Source: Gemmatimonadota bacterium (GTDB lineage Bacteria > JAAXHH01). From it: DNA of 64,000 nucleotides. This document shows positions 61,224 to 64,000 of this stretch, one piece after another (the stretch's first letter is position 1; every line of letters starts with the position of its first letter). The stretch lies in contig JAPPBT010000083.1 in NCBI GenBank assembly GCA_026702745.1, positions 1 to 64,000 of the forward strand, written 5' to 3'. Under the pieces are notes generated by a model, which had not been told where the DNA came from, searched no databases, and worked only from the letters and a program-made list of their open reading frames with translations. A program made the translations under genes and the position numbers.

Positions 61224-61242
61224 AGTGATTCAGGAGCATGGC

Positions 61243-64000
61243 ATGTCCGAAATCCCGGTCCGGCCCCGTACATCCGCCGATCCCGCATCGGCCGGTCCAA
61301 CAACAGTCGGTCCACAAGCCAACACAAGCGGCGACGGGGCCGGTCCTCGCACAACGATCCTGGTTCAGGGCGCCCGGGAGCATAACCTCAGGGACATTAC
61401 GGTAGAACTGCCGCGCAACCGGTTGATCGTGGTAACCGGACTTTCCGGCTCGGGGAAATCGTCCCTGGCCTTCGATACGATCTACGCGGAAGGCCAGCGG
61501 CGCTACATGGAGTCGCTTTCCTCCTACGCCCGCCGGTTCATCCAGCAGGTGGGCAAGCCGGACGTGGACTATCTCTTCGGCCTTTCTCCCGTCATCTCCA
61601 TCGAGCAGAAGACCGTCGCGCGCAATCCACGCTCCACCGTGGGCACCATGACCGATGTCAGCAGTTACCTGAACCTGCTGTTCGCCACGATCAGCAGCGC
61701 CCGCTGTCCCTATTGCGGCCACGATCTACCAATCAAGACCGCGGTGCAGATTCTCGATGAGCTGCTGTCACTGCCCGAAGGCACCGAAGTGGAACTGCGC
61801 GCGCCGGTTTCCCGGATCTATGGCGAGGACCTCGACTTTCTCTTCACGGAGATCCGAAAGAAGGGGTACCGCCGCATGGTGATCAACGAAACGCCCGTGG
61901 ACATCAGCGGCGAGGTCGATGTGGACGAATCCGGTGACCTGCGCATGGAGGTGATCGTAGACCGGTTCGTCCTGAAACCCGGCGTGGAGAAACAGCTGGT
62001 CAAGGGGATACAGGACGCCCTGATCGCCGGGGATCAGTTCCTCAGGATCCACGTGGCGGCCTGCGGCAGCAAATCCGCCGCCGATCGATTCTACGCGTCC
62101 TTCGGCTGCCCGGAACACCATCTCGCGGTGGGCGACCTGGCGCCGGACTACTTCCAGTTCAACAATCCGTCCAGCGCGTGCCGGACCTGTCTCGGACTGG
62201 GCACGTACATGGTCGTGCACCGGGATCTGCTGGTGCCGGACAAATCGCTGAGCATCCGGGACGGTTGCTTCGTCAAGGACGCCTTCAACTACAACCCGGA
62301 TACCTGGTCCGGTCGGGTCATGTACAGCCTATCGGTGTACATGGGATTCAGCCTCGATACACCCTTCCGTGCATTACCACCACCTGTCCAGGACGTGCTG
62401 TTCGACGGCACGCCGGACAAGTTTCCCCTGCTGGCGCCGCCCGACGCGAAGGAACCCGATCACAAGCTGCTCGGTAAGCCATGGGGATTCGGCGGCATCG
62501 GCAAGGGGATCGAGCGGAACTACAAGCGGTACCGGCAGAAGCAGGTGGCCAGTTCAGGTATGGAGGCCTGGCTCGAAAAGGTCATGGTGGAGCGGGTGTG
62601 TCCCGACTGCGAGGGATCCCGGCTCAAGGAGACACGGCACAGGTTCCGGATCAACGGCCGCACGGTCCACGATTTCGGGGAGATCAACTTCGACGAGCTT
62701 CGCGCCGAGTTGGATGACATCGAACCCGCGGGACGCCAGGAATTGGCCGGCCGGCAGGTGATCCGGGAGATTACCGGCCGGCTCGACCTGCTGTTGGGCA
62801 TCGGCCTGGACTACCTCAACTTCAACCGCCGCGCCGGCACCCTTTCGGGCGGCGAAGCGCAGCGCATCCGGCTCTCCACGCAGATCGGATCGGGCCTCAT
62901 GGGCATGCTGTACGTGCTGGACGAACCGAGCATTGGGCTGCATCCCCGCGACAACGTGAAGATGATCCGCACGCTCAGGCAACTGCGCGATCTCGGCAAT
63001 ACGGTCATCGTGGTGGAGCACGACGAGGAGACCATCCGGGCGGCCGACCACATCGTGGAAATGGGGCCGGGACCGGGCGTGCACGGTGGAGAGGTCGTGG
63101 TGCAGGGCGATCTCGACGATATCCTGCACTGTGCCGGGTCGCCTACCGGCCAGTATCTATCGGGTGCGCGGACCATCGAGACCCCGCACGTACGGCGCGG
63201 CCCGACCGGAAAGACGCTGCGCATCCTGGGCGCGCGGGAGAACAACCTCAACGACATCGACGTCGAGATCCCCCTTGGACAGTTCGTCTGCGTGACCGGT
63301 GCATCCGGATCCGGGAAGAGTACACTGATCAACGAAGTGTTATACAAAAAGCTGTACAACCAGCTGTACGACAGCCGGGTGCTCGCGGGAGACCACGACC
63401 GGCTCGAAGGCGTCGAGCACATCAAGCACGTCATCAACATAGACCAGTCGCCCATCGGCCGGAACGCCCGTTCGAACCCGGCCACCTACATCGGGTTCTA
63501 CGACCAGATCAGAACGCTCTTCTCGAAGACCGACGAGGCGGTATCGCGTGGCTACCGGCCAGGTCGGTTCAGCTTCAACGTGGCCGAGGGACGCTGTGCC
63601 GAATGTAATGGGGAGGGTACGATCACTACCCAGCTCTACTTCATGCCGGACGTGGAGGTGCCGTGCGAAGCCTGCAAGGGGGCCAGGTACAACCCGGAGA
63701 CGCTGGAAGTGACCTATCGGGGGAAGACCATCGCCGACGTGCTGAACATGTCCGTCGAAGAGGGGGTCACCTTCTTCGAGGAAAGGCCCACCATCGCAAA
63801 GAAGATCGGGACACTCGACCAGTTGGGTCTGGGCTACCTCACACTGGGCCAGTCCGCCACCACCCTCTCCGGGGGCGAGGCCCAGCGCATCAAGCTGGCG
63901 AGCGAACTGGGAAAGCTGCGCCGGGGCAGCCATATCCTGTACATCCTGGACGAGCCCACCACCGGGCTGCACCTGGCCGACATCGTCCACCTGCTGTCCA
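61243..64000 (+). CDS. uvrA: Excinuclease ABC subunit A (3' end outside window)
   Basis: The first 919 residues of the DNA damage-recognition ATPase of nucleotide excision repair. A Pro/Thr/Gly-rich N-terminal extension of about 38 residues precedes the first ATPase domain (Walker [10 protein letters not shown] near 66-74, CPYCG zinc region near 155, signature [12 protein letters not shown] near 535). The second ATPase domain has GASGSGKST near 686, a zinc finger CAECNGEGT...CEACKG, and [12 protein letters not shown] near 876. The UvrB-binding region ([20 protein letters not shown]) is present but diverged. AGGAG precedes the ATG. The frame is open at the right edge. Confidence 0.95.
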   Translation, partial: MSEIPVRPRTSADPASAGPTTVGPQANTSGDGAGPRTTILVQGAREHNLRDITVELPRNRLIVVTGLSGSGKSSLAFDTIYAEGQRRYMESLSSYARRFIQQVGKPDVDYLFGLSPVISIEQKTVARNPRSTVGTMTDVSSYLNLLFATISSARCPYCGHDLPIKTAVQILDELLSLPEGTEVELRAPVSRIYGEDLDFLFTEIRKKGYRRMVINETPVDISGEVDVDESGDLRMEVIVDRFVLKPGVEKQLVKGIQDALIAGDQFLRIHVAACGSKSAADRFYASFGCPEHHLAVGDLAPDYFQFNNPSSACRTCLGLGTYMVVHRDLLVPDKSLSIRDGCFVKDAFNYNPDTWSGRVMYSLSVYMGFSLDTPFRALPPPVQDVLFDGTPDKFPLLAPPDAKEPDHKLLGKPWGFGGIGKGIERNYKRYRQKQVASSGMEAWLEKVMVERVCPDCEGSRLKETRHRFRINGRTVHDFGEINFDELRAELDDIEPAGRQELAGRQVIREITGRLDLLLGIGLDYLNFNRRAGTLSGGEAQRIRLSTQIGSGLMGMLYVLDEPSIGLHPRDNVKMIRTLRQLRDLGNTVIVVEHDEETIRAADHIVEMGPGPGVHGGEVVVQGDLDDILHCAGSPTGQYLSGARTIETPHVRRGPTGKTLRILGARENNLNDIDVEIPLGQFVCVTGASGSGKSTLINEVLYKKLYNQLYDSRVLAGDHDRLEGVEHIKHVINIDQSPIGRNARSNPATYIGFYDQIRTLFSKTDEAVSRGYRPGRFSFNVAEGRCAECNGEGTITTQLYFMPDVEVPCEACKGARYNPETLEVTYRGKTIADVLNMSVEEGVTFFEERPTIAKKIGTLDQLGLGYLTLGQSATTLSGGEAQRIKLASELGKLRRGSHILYILDEPTTGLHLADIVHLLS

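Noticed and set aside
1-64000. tRNA, rRNA or riboswitch
   Set aside because: No T-loop GTTCGAnTC-type match with an acceptor stem, no rRNA-like sequence and no recognisable aptamer was found by reading; a covariance-model scan would be needed to be certain.

Overview
The window is a GC-rich (about 60-65% by eye), gene-dense bacterial chromosome segment. It has strong Shine-Dalgarno sites, four-base stop/start overlaps and sigma-70-type promoters (for example TTGACA-17-TATATT at 8947-8975 and TTGACA-17-TATATA at 33353-33381). I see no rRNA, tRNA, CRISPR array, insertion sequence or prophage. The many Gfo/Idh/MocA oxidoreductases, amidohydrolases, sugar isomerase-like proteins, a BNR sialidase-like protein and numerous ankyrin proteins fit an uncultured heterotroph of the Latescibacterota/Poribacteria/Gemmatimonadota kind, possibly marine or host-associated. 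That assignment is a low-confidence inference.

Layout. 1-9.6 kb: the end of a sugar ABC permease, a GNAT acetyltransferase, then a plus-strand run (small hypothetical, Gfo/Idh/MocA, tyrS, sugar isomerase/epimerase, PHP phosphatase) meeting a TPP enzyme and an amino-acid permease on the minus strand, and a small P-loop kinase. 9.6-21.4 kb: a long minus-strand run that looks like a catabolic operon (nucleoside hydrolase, SDR, stand-alone N-terminal fragment of an acyl-CoA ligase, CaiB/BaiF CoA racemase/transferase, double cupin with an acidic tail, aldo/keto reductase, two amidohydrolases, SGNH hydrolase, Gfo/Idh/MocA), preceded by an M14 metallopeptidase and a VOC protein. 21.4-31.4 kb: argG, 2-oxoglutarate dehydrogenase E1 and E2, an NfeD/SPFH membrane pair, and two tandem paralogues of unknown function. 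31.4-33.3 kb: a radical SAM protein and a YggX-like protein.

33.4-60 kb holds ten ankyrin-repeat genes, about half of the DNA there, interspersed with an AraC regulator, two nucleotidyltransferase-fold genes, small membrane proteins, a SelA-like PLP enzyme, sfsA, dinB, pdxH, a Gfo/Idh/MocA protein with a truncated SDR remnant beside it, an SRPBCC protein and a sialidase-like protein. One ankyrin protein carries an N-terminal group-2 truncated haemoglobin domain. The window ends inside uvrA.

Main points for follow-up: (i) about ten genes have short tandem duplications that run across their stop codons, and several conserved enzymes carry in-frame tandem repeats in linkers; (ii) a truncated haemoglobin-ankyrin fusion encoded divergently from a nucleotidyltransferase-fold gene; (iii) a motif TGACGCA repeated as an inverted repeat in front of the AraC gene and in two 32-bp direct repeats after it, suggesting a local regulon; (iv) a perfect 7-5-7 palindrome in front of dinB that could be an SOS operator.
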